Shown here: in pieces, positions 37,686 to 51,059 of the stretch
How positions within the stretch are numbered: position 1 is the first letter of the stretch
Layout: every line of letters starts with the position of its first letter
Made by a program: the position numbers and the translations under genes
Notes under the pieces: generated by a model
Databases searched by the model: none
The model's input: only the letters and a program-made list of their open reading frames with translations
Told to the model about the DNA's origin: nothing
Origin: Styela clava
Lineage: Eukaryota; Chordata; Ascidiacea; Stolidobranchia; Styelidae
Direction of reading: 5' to 3'
DNA length: 64,000 nt
Assembly: GCF_964204865.1 (NCBI RefSeq)
Contig: NC_135260.1
Span: forward strand, 21,870,001-21,934,000

Positions 37686-39583
37686 GTGAATAATTGTCAG
37701 CTTTTACCTGAGCTAGACAAAAGGATGTCAATTGTCTTCTGGAATTGGATGCTAATGAGACTGACATAAAACACTCTCAATTCCACAAATTTAATTTACG
37801 GTTCGTGTTAAAATTACTATACAATTGCGTAATAGTGTACTTCGTTCAATTTCGCATTATGTGCAAGAAATATGCAATAATGAAAGATCATTCTAGAACA
37901 AAATTTTGCTATAGTGACAACAATAATTAGAATTAATGTAACTAAAAAGTTAGTGAAGAGGTTTTTATACATATTCAGCATCAAAAAGTACGACTTTTTT
38001 TTATTATCTCAATAACCCCAATATTGTACATGAAGCCGCATTGTTGTTTTATAATAGGTTTATAAGAATGCTAAACTAATCGCACGCATATTATAGTAAA
38101 AATGAATAAATATCTTTTGTACATTGCATAAGATACATAGTTTTCTATGAGAGCAGTTGTTTAGTGGCCGTAAAGAGAAATTCTTTGATGTTTTAAAGCG
38201 ATTTAAATGCGTATATGCATGAAAAACTTTAACCACGACAGCATCGCCGGTCAAAAAAATTAATATATTATTACAATTGTATTTTGATAAATTTATGACA
38301 CCATTTGAATAAGACAGCACAATTTCTCGGTTCACAAACTTAACTCAACAAAATTTTTCAACCTACCTCTGATAAGATCATAACAAAATATAATTTGTTA
38401 AACCAACATTATTTTATTGAACAATACTTTGTTTGTAAAACGAATTTTTGAGGGCATATGATTTGATTTCATGGCATGATTTATTAAACGAATATTTGTG
38501 AGTTTGAACAAACTAACATATAATGTCGGGAGGGTTTAACCTTCCTCAATCTTGCGTAACTCATAGATAGTCGTATAGTTTCATGTGTGAACCAAGTAAT
38601 TTATGATCCAGTAAAAGATGGAAATTGAAATATATATACACATTTTAAGATAAATTCTCATTTTAGAAATATGACAAAATTTTAAAAATACTGCAGAACA
38701 AACAGACTAAATTGCAAGGTTTTCGGTCAAGCATAAACTTATTATTTTTATTGATAGGTGTTTTTAATGAAATGCATGATGCGTTTGATGCATGAATGAT
38801 GGACTAAATAAATCGATCTATTTATGGTAATTTTTACCTGGTACATCAGTTGAACTAGCTTGAATGAACTATAAATACCCGTAAAATCATTAGAGTAAAT
38901 TTTGAAACATACATTTATGCAAACTATGTGACGAACTCTCGCATATTTTGTGCATCGTATAGCGCCAGAATTCTGAGTAGTACGTCACAAATGGTACATT
39001 TTAATAGAAAGTGACGTAACGAAAATTAATAATTTAGCCTTAATTTATAATTAAAACAATAATTAACCATATCAAAACAGTTTCAAGGCTGTGCACGTTT
39101 CATCCATTGATATATATTTTCTGTCAAATATCATCGGAAAACTAAATCTGTGTAGTTTCAAAATCAAACATGTATAGCCTATGTAAACATTTCTCTAATC
39201 CCATAATTTCAATATTGTTTATGCCATTCAGTCAATTTATATTGATAAAATGACTTATATTTATTTATGTGTTTGAATAAATCTCAGCAAAGTTTTCATT
39301 TTTATGAGAAAAAAATTGAAGTGATTCAATAATTATTATTGTTAAGACTGTTGTAAGGCTTAGTGAAATAATGGGAAAATTCTCACCTAAATTAGCTTAA
39401 ATTAGATTATTGATTCCGGTTTCTTCAGAGAAATTTGTCCCAGAAAGCTTTAAATTGAAGTTTAATACACTCTGTGACATCTCGGATCCCTATCCTGAAA
39501 TGGAAAATCTTTGCCTACACACAAGCCTATACTACGAATGAATATTTTTGACAGATTTAAAATGGAAAATCCCGTATAATTGG

Positions 39584-40619
39584 TAGGGATGGGACGAGTC
39601 CGGCATTACAAAGATTCGACGAATCCGAGTAATAGGTCAAGGAATCGAATCGAATCTGCCGAGTCCGTGACGTCATAATGGAATAGCACAAAAACGTGTT
39701 TTAGACCATGCTACAGCATCGTGCGCTCACAAACATACGTCGTAGCTCATATTTTTTGCCTAATGGTTCCGCAGATAGCTGTTGAGTCATTTTAAATATA
39801 TATTTTTTCTCTTTTTAGGCGGCCATAATACAAACGTAAACGTGGTCAATGTGCGCCTTGGCTGTGAACTGGATTTCCAGCCCACCTTGCGTCAATTCTG
39901 GGTAGCTATTCAGAAATTCTTACATGTCAACATGAACAATAAAAAGCGTTCGACTACAATGCTTTCCCATAATTCCAAATATTTCTAGCCGTAAATTTAC
40001 TATGTCATGTGCGCATATGGTAGAGAAATACCACTCGTCGTCAATACAATGTAGTACATCTACTTGCAATTTAGTAGTTCATGTAAACGTTCTAAAACTC
40101 TCCATCCTCTCCATTGCCTTTTTAGCGAAAGGATTCCACGCAATAAACTCGATTTAAAAGAGGTATTGATGAGATTCCCTATTGGGTAGATCCAGAACAT
40201 GTTTCATTTTTACGCAAATCAAAAACTCAAAAATATTGCAATACCACATATTTTATTGTGTACCACATGTATACCAAAAAGAATAGATAGTTTGAAGGCG
40301 ACTGGCGCAACATCATTGCTATGAGCGATCAATAGTTTTCAACTATCATTATATTATCTGGATATCTGTCGTCGTTTTATTAGGAGTGTTTATATTGCAC
40401 ACGAAGGATATTGTTACAGATCTAACCTTGAATTTTACTAGTTAAGGTATGTAGTGGGATTTATAGAGGCAAAAGTACAAACATAGGCGTAAATTAGTAA
40501 AAACAGAATTGATTATGGACTCGGTAAAAACGACGTGGACTCGAAATCGAATCCGATTCCAAAAAATGCCTGGATTCGACTCGAATCCGAGTCCGGATCC
40601 GAATCCCGGCCCATCCCTA
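39584..40619. mobile_element. 1036-bp hAT element with perfect 8-bp target duplication
   Basis: The left end TAGGGATGGGACGAGTCCGG pairs with the right end CCGGCCCATCCCTA. ATAATTGG occurs at 39576-39583 and 40620-40627. Inverted blocks with TCGACTCGAATCCGAGTCCG-type sequence lie inside the right end, with matching CGAATCCGAG on the left. The longest internal frame (39782-39988) has no recognisable domain, so the element is non-autonomous. Confidence 0.93.
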
Positions 40620-40751
40620 ATAATTGGTCGAAATTAAATTCGGATTTTCATGACTTCACTCATCGGTGACATTTAGCTTTGTTTGCTTATTGTATGAAGA
40701 CATTAAAAAATCCTACGATTCTAGCTTTTCATGCATACACTATACCCCAGT

Positions 40752-41061
40752 GGTCCCTAGTTTTTTTTGTTAAATTCCTCCCTAGGCCTATTTTGAAACT
40801 CTTTATTCTTCCCTCACTGAGCATCTAAATTGAAAAAAAAAATTATATATTCAATCTTTATTTGGTCCTTCTAGTGTTATGTGCAAGTTTCACTTCCGCT
40901 TTTGTACAGTTTGAGTAGTTTATAATGTTTGCACAGATAATAAAGAGCTAAAAATTATTTAATAATAACACTACAGCAAATACAACGCAAAATTCTTCCG
41001 CAAGAACGACAAAACTTCTGTCTGCGTCGGGAAATTCTTCCATAACTGGGAAACGAATCAC
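40752..41061. mobile_element. Possible hAT miniature element
   Basis: CAGTGGTCCCTAGTTTT on the left and AACGAATCACTACTG on the right could be decayed inverted ends. AATTCCTCCC on the left is mirrored by GGGAAATTCTTCC on the right. The flanking bases do not form a duplication. Confidence 0.3.
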
Positions 41062-41064
41062 TAC

Positions 41065-43560
41065 TGTATTAAAAAATTTTTTTTGTCAAACTATACTAAA
41101 TTAACCCCAAATTCCTATTGTTTTACTGTAGTTTCAACGATCTGCGAACTTTTATAGTACAAGAAGTTTGAGCTGAATGTTGCTACACGATAACATGCAT
41201 TTGAAAGATTGCATGTCTTGCGTCATCAATATTTACCGGCATCTATATCACAAGAATGTATATGTTCCATAGAATCTAATATAAAATTACTATTTATTAT
41301 ATATATTATAGCAATCCTGTACATAAAAAATCATACTATGGCAGCAGATATTTTAAACAAAAGTACTATAGCAGGCATTAATTAATTATCTGGTTGTAAC
41401 GGTAATATTATCACTATGAATGGTGTATTTTATGTTAAAATACCTTCATATTAAACAAACCCTAAGTCTTCGTAATCTAAGTACGAGTGTGTAGCGGAAG
41501 TTCACTAAATTTAAATTTACAATTCTTGAAACATCCTGATGTAACTGGCATCAATACACAAAACAACTACTTTCTGCAAAAAAATTTTTTATTAAAGGCG
41601 GTTGTAACTAATGGCGTTTACATGGTGCTTTTGGCTCCAGGCAAAATTAGCAGGAATGTCGAAAACCTGATTACCTTGTTAGTAGTTACCGACAAAAACA
41701 TTTTTAAGCATTCCTAAAATCAAATTTTCTACCTGGGTTATTGAATTGTTTCGTGAATTTTAAATAACTAGTAGCTATGATTCTGGTTTATACGTGAAGG
41801 ATATAACAAAAGTATTTCCTATAGATATTACAAAAAAAAATTCAGAAAACGCAAAGCCAACACTTTGATACATTAGAGATTAGACAGTTCTGGCTTATTC
41901 TCAATAGATTGGGATGGGAATATTCAGCGAGTGAATATTCAATATTTTATGCCATTCAAAGAAAACAGTTATTTTAATTTTGTCTGGATTCTAGAACACA
42001 ATAAACTGAGCATGTGACAAAAGTATGCCGTCGTATCAACATTTCGGTTCATTTTTGTTTGTCTTGACCATTGCCAGTATTCCCCCTAGCTCTGTTGTGT
42101 GTAAGATATAAATCACGGTTGGTCATATAAGTATTTTCTGGTTTATTAATGTATACGCGTTAATTTTGTGTAAGTATAAGTTAAACGTTTTTGTCTGGTA
42201 GGTATACTGACAATAAATGAGTGAGAGCTCACGTCCAACTGTGTTTGACGCCTGGAAACTACTTGATGGGGCATGCTCCGAAAGTTGAGAAGAACACAGC
42301 TGTCAATTATAAAAACTTAAAAAAAAGCACAGTTATGCAATATTTTGGTGGGAATAATTTTTGCAGTTTGAAAGTCAATTAGAAGCTAATCTTTTTATTT
42401 CTTGCACACGGTCTAGATTCTAGAACATTTAGAGCTTAGCCGAAAGCTAGTCCAGGACCAATGATTTTTGTAAATTTTTATTTTAATTCGATGAAGTAGT
42501 CAATCGTTGCAGCATCATCCTTGTGAGCAATACTGTGCGCGAGGGTGTATCATTAATTTGTGTGGATGAAATGCGCCTTCAGAGGGTAGATAAATCATAC
42601 TGTCTCGAAAACATTTTCTTGATGGAATGTAAAAATCGTATGTTTTATATATGACTGAAGCTGTAGATAAGTGAATAGGAATAGTCTTATTGCTATCAAC
42701 ATGATATATATATATATATAATGTTGCACAAGTCCAATATTTGCCCCGACTTGTCCAATATTTGTCAAAGTACCATGCACTCATAGTCCAAATGATATGC
42801 AAACCTGAAGTTAAAAAAAAAAACTGAAGTTTAAGTCCCAAGAGTTTAGCTTGTTGTGTAATATTTGTATGGAAAAGTTTCCAAATATTTTTTCTGTTCA
42901 TTAGGTATGTCTTAAAACACCACTTATATGAGAATTGCACCAGATTTGTTTGTTGAATTAGCAGACACAAGTTTGTCGAATAATGATTTAGTGAGTGTAG
43001 TGGTTGCTAGTTCTGAACCGTTTATAATAAAATTAAATTGTTTTAATTAATTTTTATTCTCTCATGCTTGTAGAGAAGTGGTCTCGTGTCTACCACGTGA
43101 TTGTGCATTATCTTTGCTTCTCCATATTGTTGAATATAAGACACTTTTTGTCTTGTTATCTTTCCTGCTTTTGAAATTTGAATCTTTATTAGTAATCTGT
43201 TTGGCTGTATATCAAAAAGCTTACCTTATGCACACATCTGCAGGTATTTCAGGAGAATTTATTCAATTGCATAGATATTAATTGTAGTATTGAATCAAAT
43301 GAAAGCTATCAGAATTTGTTGTAATTAGTATGAGAACTGGTTATTTTTCTGCACAATCATTTTGTACAATAAAAGTAATCCATCTAGTACACCCTACAAA
43401 TATTTTTGTACACCCTACAAAGATTTATACGATATTTCAAACAAAATTTCACTTTAAGTAAATTAAATCAACATCATTTTATCTGCACAAACTCAGAAAA
43501 TATTTGAATATAGTTCCAGAATTGTCAAAATCTCTGCTGACTGGATGCCATTCACAAATA
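41065..43560. other. No supported gene
   Basis: Contains a TA run near 42,702-42,720 and a short direct repeat GTACACCCTACAAA at about 43,388 and 43,409. Nothing coding is supported. Confidence 0.4.
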
Positions 43561-43563
43561 ATA

Positions 43564-43569
43564 TTTATT
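43564..43569 (-). promoter_or_regulatory. AATAAA poly(A) signal overlapping the SAM synthetase stop codon
   Basis: On the minus strand the last codons read GAA TAA followed by A, so the stop lies inside an AATAAA hexamer. No other AATAAA was seen on this strand within the next roughly 250 bases. If used, the 3' UTR would be only tens of bases long. Confidence 0.4.
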
Positions 43570-46500
43570 CGAGTCCTTCTGGTAAAGCAATAGATTTTGG
43601 AATCTCCCAGGAAAATCCCCCTCGGCCAAAATGTCCGTAAGCACATGTATTTTTGAATATCGGCTGCATTAACTTGAGTTCTCTGGGAAAGAATGTTATG
43701 TAATGCATTAGATTAGATGAACAATTTTTACCAGGGCGACCTGGGTGAATACTATATAGTTCAGTTATCCTAAGGATTACGGGACTCGCTCGGTTGCAAC
43801 GAAGACTTTCATACACAGGTAAATTGTTCAATGAAAACTAATACACGAGTTTCAGGCTTTCTCAAATGTAAGAGTAAGAAATTAAAAGAGAAAAAATTAG
43901 ACGACATACGCGCATCATGTATCAGTTATATATATATATTTTATTCACACTCACTTAATTATATGTCCAGGTCTGAGATCAAAATTATGCAAAACAATAT
44001 CATGCAGTTGTTTATCCGTATATTTAGAAGTTCCGTAACTGTACACGTACACTGCCATAGGTTGTGCAATGCCAATAGCATATGCCACCTGAAAATAAAT
44101 TATTGCCTAAATTACTTCAATGCCGTTACAAAAGAAAACTTCCATCTATGCAGTTAGGATTCTTTGGTTCAGTTACGTTTGAAATATCTAACATTCTAAG
44201 TATCTTGTCCGCTGGTCTTGTCAAAAGGCCATTTACCATGCTCGAGTAGATTGTTTGTAAGGAGGTTGTCTTACACAAGATCTGGACCTGATACATATAT
44301 ATGAGTGAATTCTAGATATATTAATTCTTTATTCTACAATTTCTACAGAATATCCACTATACCTGAACAAGCAAACGTTTGCAGATTCCTGCCGCTGTCA
44401 ATGATTTCGCCACCCATCTAGCTGCATAAGCTGCTGATCTGTCAACCTTTGTCGGATCTTTACCCGAAAAAGCTCCTCCGCCGTGTGCACCCCATCCTCC
44501 ATACGTATCCACTATGATTTTCCGCCCTGTTAAACCTGCATCACCCTGAGGAATGAATTCAAATATATAAAGTAAATATTACAATTAATACGAGCATGTT
44601 AGCACTTTATCAACCCCAGGAGCGTTGTCGAAGTCATGTACTAAATTTATTAAGTAGGTGAACAGCATTTTCTTGAAACGCTCACCTTCCAGAGTCATAA
44701 CGTGATGCAAATTAGGAATTGTATTTTCAAAACGATGGACAACGAGTTTTCAAAGTAGAAATCTACTTCTCATACATAATTTTTAGCCATATGTCTTGAA
44801 AATTAACAACGGATGATACAATTTCTATAATATTACAGACTCCAACAAGAAACAAGCGAATTCTTTAACCAAGCATGATTACGGTGAAACAGTGGCCAAA
44901 TATCCGAATCTTAAATTAGGTAAAAAATCAATCAAAAATTATGTTTGAGCAATGGAATATTTTAATAAAGTGGTCACACTTTTGCAGGTGCAAAGTAGGA
45001 ATGTTCAGAATTTTGCAACCAAACAGTGTACAGGGAGTCCTCGGGTTACGACGGTCGCGACTTACGCTGTTTCGAGGTTGCGAACGCACTTCCAAAATAA
45101 TATAGAATATAATTCTGTACTGTAATATTTAAGCCCTCAAACTGGATAATTGTGATCAAGAAAATCAGTGCTTTGGGCTCATAGGTTTTCCTCATTTACA
45201 TCGTACTTTTTGCAATATTTGTACATTTTATAACAGTACCATACTTTACTACGATACAGTACGATGTGTATAGAGTAATTCATGCACTGTACCAATGTAC
45301 AGTATAATGTTCCGACTTACACTGAAATTCGGGTTACACCGCTTCTCAAGAACGGAACAACGTCGGAAGTCGAGGACTCCCTGTATGCATATTATGCCTG
45401 TAAAATCGTGCACTTCACCACTTATGGGTATTTCGTAAACCTGGACACGTTTCAGATTCCATAGATAGTATTTGAACAGTTTTCAAACATTTTTCTGTCT
45501 CCAATAACTTATTATCTGCAATATAACGAACTACAGCGACTGTGAAACATTGACTTGTTGCTGACTCTTGTCATCATTCGCATAATTTATGTCACCAGAT
45601 GGTGTGCTGTTTCGTCAGATATTTTAATTGTTGACTTTGACTCTCTTTGGCATCATGCGGTTCATAGTTACATCCTGGCTATTGACTATTTACCAATGAT
45701 AAGCCCTGGCCCTTCTACAATGGCAGAGGTGAACATACTCTGACGACGTTATTTATTCATGTCCCCTGGATTCTTTTTATTTCATGCTCGAATTCAGTTC
45801 AATAGTGTTTAATTCAACCGCTATGCCCTAATCGAACAATAGTTAATATAGAATACCGATGCGACGGTAAATATATTAACTTAGCGATTCATTGTCGCAA
45901 TATAATAAACATGAGATAACTCAGTTATGAAAAATAGACTGGCGCTGATTGCGAATTATTATTCAAAAGTTATTCCTTCCCAACAAAAGTATGATTACAC
46001 GAATTAGATTCAAAGAGACGTAAAATAAAAATGGGAAATTTTACATACCTGAGGCCCACCAACAGTAAACTTTCCTGATGGTTGAATGTGATAAACAGTT
46101 TTATTGTCCAAATATTTGCTCGGAACAACCACCTTGACAACCTGCAACAGTTGGACAACCACATTGTTCATTTGTTGTCTCATGAAATAAGGAGTTATAA
46201 AATGTAAAATTTTGCTTCAAATATATTCGTGGTATGAGTTTTGATTAAAGCCTCAAAAAAGAGCGCATAAGAATTTTAATTATTTAGAAAATTGTATTGG
46301 AGTTTATAAATTTGGTGACGTATAATGCAACCCCCATTCGTATACATATCCAGCTATAAAACGGCATCGGCAAATAGTTTTATATATAATTCATATTTCA
46401 TCTCAATTCTTGCCTTGTCCATAATTTCTTTTCTCAGTTCAGATATCTCGACATCCGGAGCATGTTGTGCGGAAATAACAATTGTGTGAACGCGTAAGGG

Positions 46501-48468
46501 TATAATTGCTCCATCCACTACCTGATGTTCAACAGTAACCTGAACCGGAAACAAAAAAACCCACCTTAACAAGCAAAAGTTTCGTTAAGCAGAAGTTTCG
46601 TATATTTTACATTGTATATCAAACAAGTAACAAATCATAAAATCCTACAGATAATAATTTTTGAAAACCCAAAAATGATTTTCTGTGGTGTTAGTGATCG
46701 ATGGCAATTAGACGTTTTTGGGCTTTACCGCTTCATTTGAAAAATAATTGAACACATGAAGTTAGATATTTCTTTATATTTGTCTCTTTACCTGTGTTTT
46801 TGAGTCAGGTCGTAACCATGGTAAAGATCCGTTACGACGTAGTTCAGATAATTTTTGATTCAACTTATGAGCGAGAACTACAGTTAATGGCATCATTTCT
46901 TCGGTTTCGTCAGTTGCATATCCGAACATTAGGCCTTGATCACCAGCCCCAATATTATCATCATCCCTCTCTCTATGAACTGCATCAGCGATTTCATCAA
47001 TTTGTTCTTCCAACGCAATTAAAACATTGCAAGTTTTGTAGTCAAAGCCTACAAGGTAGAGGTAAATTGAAGTATTAGCAAAAATGTGTCTAAGAGTCGA
47101 ATAAAACGATATTCCGTTCTCAAAATGGCGCGAATGTTTCAACCAACTTTATCAAATTGCAAGTCAGAATAAGATAGTAATAGAACCGAAGTTACCGAGT
47201 TTTATCCCGGCGGAGAGGAATTCCGTTGACAATGACAAAGATCAATTATATGGCCAACCACGGCCTTTCGTCCAGTTACCAGTTCATGTTGAGTATGGGC
47301 TTAGTTAGCCAGTTATTTGTTTTCAGGAGCATGAACGTGATGGCTGAGTAAGCCGTAACCTACCAGCGGTCACGTGAACCACCCTACAGCGGCGGCGAGG
47401 AGTCGGGTAATCATCTCGCACAAAATTAACCCCAGATGGGATTCGAATATCGCGTATTCCTAACGATTAGCACGATGCGCCACACCGTCGAGCCAGACAG
47501 CAAACCAATGGGAAATCATTTGTGATATTAATAAAAAACGATTACCGGAATGAAAATATACTAAATATAGTGTCACGCAAAAATTCCGTGTTATGAAAAA
47601 ATGATTTTATTTAAATATTTGTTGTTTATAGTAAACTTTTTGGAAACCAACCTTTTTCTGAATCATCGTATCCAATCTCTTTGATTGTTTCCCTAATTAT
47701 TTTTTGGTAATCCACAACGGCAGTAGATGTAATTTCTCCGCCAACCAGAACCATACCAGTTTTTGCAAAAGTCTCTGGAGAACGAAAATATTCTATCTTT
47801 CGTGTGATAAATAGATGTAATGAAATCGAGTGCATTTCGTCTTTCCTGATGTTACTACATAAACACTCGCGTACTAAGATGTCGATAACTAATCAAAAAT
47901 ATTATAATTATGCTAACTAACCATATATACTATTCCTTTAGAGTTTAGACTTTCCGAAAATTAAAAAGTGATGAAACATGTTTTTCGGTGGACATAGTTT
48001 AGTTAACCCCAGGGTATTTCGCCAAAACTAGCCAGTTCTAATATAATTTATCCCAGTTTCACGCTTGATTGGGACATTTCCATGCCCAATTGGAAAACTA
48101 TTATTCTCATAGGATACACATGCTTTTTCATGTGCAAGAACAAATACGAAATATTTTATTTGAATGTGAATCGATATAAGTTCTAAAATTGATATACTAA
48201 ATAGCATTACTTACCGCATGCTACCTTTGCCCGCGGGTCTTGTTTTAAATGAGCATCGAGGATGGTATCGCTAATGAGGTCACACATTTTATCTTAATGG
48301 CAATAAAAAGAAGAATTAAACAAACCATCAAATATTCAGTATTGCAAATGGGAAGCAACAAATTTTACCTGGATGGCCTTCACCAACTGACTCGGAAGTG
48401 AATAAAAACGAGTCTCCATGACTCCCGTGGTGTTCTGAAGGGCCAGTGCTGCAATTCCTCAGAGACAT
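43565..48468 (-). CDS. MAT2A-like: S-adenosylmethionine synthetase (methionine adenosyltransferase), 9 exons
   Basis: This enzyme makes S-adenosylmethionine from methionine and ATP in the cytosol. Exons in coding order are 48468-48369, 48292-48215, 47774-47652, 47048-46792, 46539-46414, 46141-46049, 44545-44363, 44088-43955 and 43682-43565. Reading phases join cleanly to 1212 nt, or 403 residues, against about 395 in vertebrate MAT2A. The ATP-binding GEGHPDK motif is at residues 29-35, with its K35 and the following MCD in exon 2. The signature GAGDQG is at 134-139 and the phosphate-binding GGGAFSGKD is at 281-289. The C terminus keeps AYGHFGR followed by a W-E-I-P segment. All introns are GT-AG except intron 5, which starts with GC. 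Start choice: the first ATG gives an N-terminal tail of normal family length before [14 protein letters not shown]. No frameshift or in-frame stop was seen, so the copy looks functional. Whether it is closer to MAT1A or MAT2A is not decidable here. Confidence 0.95.
45031..45383. mobile_element. TA-flanked miniature inverted-repeat element in SAM synthetase intron 6
   Basis: The ends read CAGGGAGTCCTCG on the left and CGAGGACTCCCTG on the right, a perfect 13-bp terminal inverted repeat that continues imperfectly for about 10 bp. TA flanks both sides, as expected for the Tc1/mariner and pogo/Tigger groups. The wording CAGGgAGTCC...GTTACG resembles Tigger-type ends. The 353-bp body has no coding capacity. 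Confidence 0.85.
46142..46413 (-). other. GC-AG intron (intron 5 of the SAM synthetase gene)
   Basis: Exon 5 must end at GACAAG for the protein to run from E-I-M-D-K into [11 protein letters not shown], which matches the family. The next bases are GCAAGA, the usual consensus of the rare GC donor class, and the intron closes with a normal GCAG acceptor. Reading through instead gives a stretch unlike the enzyme. Confidence 0.85.
47262..47500 (-). mobile_element. tRNA-derived SINE in SAM synthetase intron 3
   Basis: Read on the minus strand, the head TGGCTCGACGGTGTGGCGC resembles a tRNA A box and ATATTCGAATCCC about 40 bases on resembles a B box (GGTTCGANTCC), so an RNA polymerase III promoter of tRNA origin is likely. 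The body continues towards 47,262. A segment near 47,318-47,346 recurs elsewhere in the window (near 2.49, 4.08 and 24.13 kb), supporting a dispersed family. The exact 3' end was not determined. Confidence 0.6.
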
Positions 48469-49869
48469 TATTATTTACAACTACCAAAGTAAGTTAACTG
48501 CGTGATTGTGTGAAAAATACAATATAAAATTCTATCCACTGGAAGAAGTTTAGGTTAGCGATAATCGCCAATCAATAAAACAATCGGGCTTTGTAACCCA
48601 TATGTCTTCGTCGTATAACAAACTATCATCTCATAACGTACAATTCTGAATGCCTGCAGAATCCCCACATGTTTTAGATGAGTATTCATTTCTTTAGTCA
48701 TTGATTAACTATGCGCTAACCTTCCTATTCTTGCAGTGTACTTTATTCTCGGGCGCGATAATAAAAACCACTGGAACACGTATTCTAGACCTATAGACAA
48801 ACAAAGCTTGCAAAAGAGTGCTTACACGTTTTGTTTGCTTTGCATAGCGCAACGCTAAGCCCTTTTCAATAATTCTCTAGCAATCGAGTAAGTAATATGC
48901 ACAAGTGGTTGGAGGAACCTTTTTGGGAACGTTTGGCGTATTAATGTACATAATTTATCAGTACTTCATGCAAAAAGGAGTCACAATATAATAAAACTGT
49001 GGTAAATTCTTATTTACGAAATCTGCCCAAATGAAGTTAACATTGTTATAAGATAACGAACAAGTTAAAAAAAATAAAGGGTTACCGGTATACAATGAAC
49101 TCGATCTATAAAAACCTAATGTCATTTTATAAATGTCGAGTTCGACAGAAGATTAATACAATCTGAGTGGGTATCCGATCTTGATTCGAAATGGTGCTAT
49201 CGTTCTAAGTTTAAACACAGAACTTTTCGCAGATGTAATAGGCTATGTAAAGAAATAGATTTATTAGACTGGAACTAAATGTTTGTGATTCGTGAATAAT
49301 ATTTGAAGAATCAAGAATCGGTTTATCAGCAATACAGCACAAAAGCCATAAACAGAAACCAATGGTATCCCTGCCTCAATGCTATAGATATGCTGTTTAC
49401 ATTGTTATAAACATTCAACGAGAGGGGAAAATGTTTTTCCCGTCTTGCGAAACCTTCGCAAAGCAGGTCCTCGCAGTCTGCGTTCCTATATTAATTCTGG
49501 AAATTATAGTATCAGTGTTTTCTGGTGACCCGCTCCAATGGGAAAATACTTTCAATGACGAAGCACAGAGTGCGTATTATGTTATTTACGGAGTCATATA
49601 TATTTATACAAATTACGCAACGGTCCGCGAATCGAAATTTGCTACATAAGAGAAATTTGGGGATTATTTATGTTGTTAAGGTTTTAGTTAGGGTTTTGTA
49701 TAGAGCTGAATCGGCCCATGGGCGAATCCCGCTCATTGGGTACTTCAATCTGGCCTGCCTGATGCTGCCACAACCGAACTAAAATCAATTTTGATGTTGT
49801 AGTTGAAAAATAGCTCAAGGAATTTATTGAGATTGCGATTAAATTTATTTTTGGTACGAGGCTGGTCCC

Positions 49870-49923
49870 AGTCTAGGTGAGCAAAATTTTTGACCTTTGG
49901 TCCAACAGCTTTGCCCACCCCTG
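49870..49923 (-). mobile_element. Solitary right end of a hAT element
   Basis: The sequence ends in GCTTTGCCCACCCCTG, the complement of the common CAGGGGTGGGCAA hAT start. No left partner is visible. Confidence 0.45.
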
Positions 49924-51059
49924 GTATAATGTCAATAGACGGTCAGATACCAGTTTCGTTTGAATGAAAAAAGTGGTCGTGGGTGCGCCAGTCCAAGAAA
50001 CAAAAACTAGCTTGTCGGCAAAAATAATTTCTTTCTGGCTCTGTAAAAAAATGCAAATGTATAAGTTTTACGACCGCATCGGGGTTGTTAAAATTTTTGG
50101 AATATCGTTTGCATATATTCGCGGTAGTATTGCCGCTAGTAAGTGTCACAGTTTTGATTTTGCTACTGTGGTTGTAAATAAGTCAGAAGACTCAAAGATT
50201 TCGGATTGTTTGTTTATTGTATACAGCAACTCCACAAATAACACCTAAAATAACCACAATATACAGAACACAACAAATAGCAGCCGTCTTGCAGCCCTTA
50301 CAAACCAGAAGAGGAACCAGATATATATTTTTTTTTCTCTCGCACGTGTAACGAATGGGTGGTCAGACCCGGTTAAAACCGCCTGAATCAAAGGTCTGGT
50401 AAATAGCATACAGTGAAATACAAAAAAATATATATATATATATTAACACAACACAAACACGGACATTGTGGTCCGTGACAGAGCTCACCTGTAATGTAGC
50501 GGTCCCCAGTGGGTTTGTCGTGGCGAGTCGCCAAATGCGCCGCGAAAACTAACAGAATTGTGTTAAACATACCTAAAATATGATTGAATATTTTACATAT
50601 TTGATTTATTATTAACGTTTTTTCAATTTGAATGCTGTGTATATGAATTAACAAATTCATTTTACCTTTCTATGTCGTTTACTTTCCATTACGTGGTGTT
50701 TGCCTCTAACGTCACGTCTAATGGAGATAGAAGAATTGCTGCAACTTCGCGAGCTGCAGTTTATTTATCTGCTGAATCGAGTTTAGTGAACATGAGTATC
50801 TTTTCAGCATTTCAAAGTAAAACCAGGCAAAGATGGCGGAAGAACAGTTGTCCATTTGCCTTTATTCTTTAGACCTGTTTGATTGCTGCAAACATGATAA
50901 TGAAATTAGCAGTCAAAAAACTAGGCCGACGGTTGACAAAAATGCCACTACCCTACCTTAGTTAGTCCGCTTTAGGCCGACGGTGACGCGATATTGAACG
51001 ATCAGTTCGGCGACAACTTCACGATCTCTTGATCGCCATGGCGACCCATTTAGACGTAT

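Noticed and set aside
42515..42970. 151-codon open frame on the minus strand, the longest in the 41-43.5 kb region
   Set aside because: It crosses a TA microsatellite (YIYIYH) and an A-rich run, has no domain, and its composition follows the AT bias.
50388..50660. 90-codon minus-strand frame with Cys-rich segment (CHGPQCPCLCC)
   Set aside because: It runs into a TA repeat (IYIYIF) and no family matches the Cys pattern.
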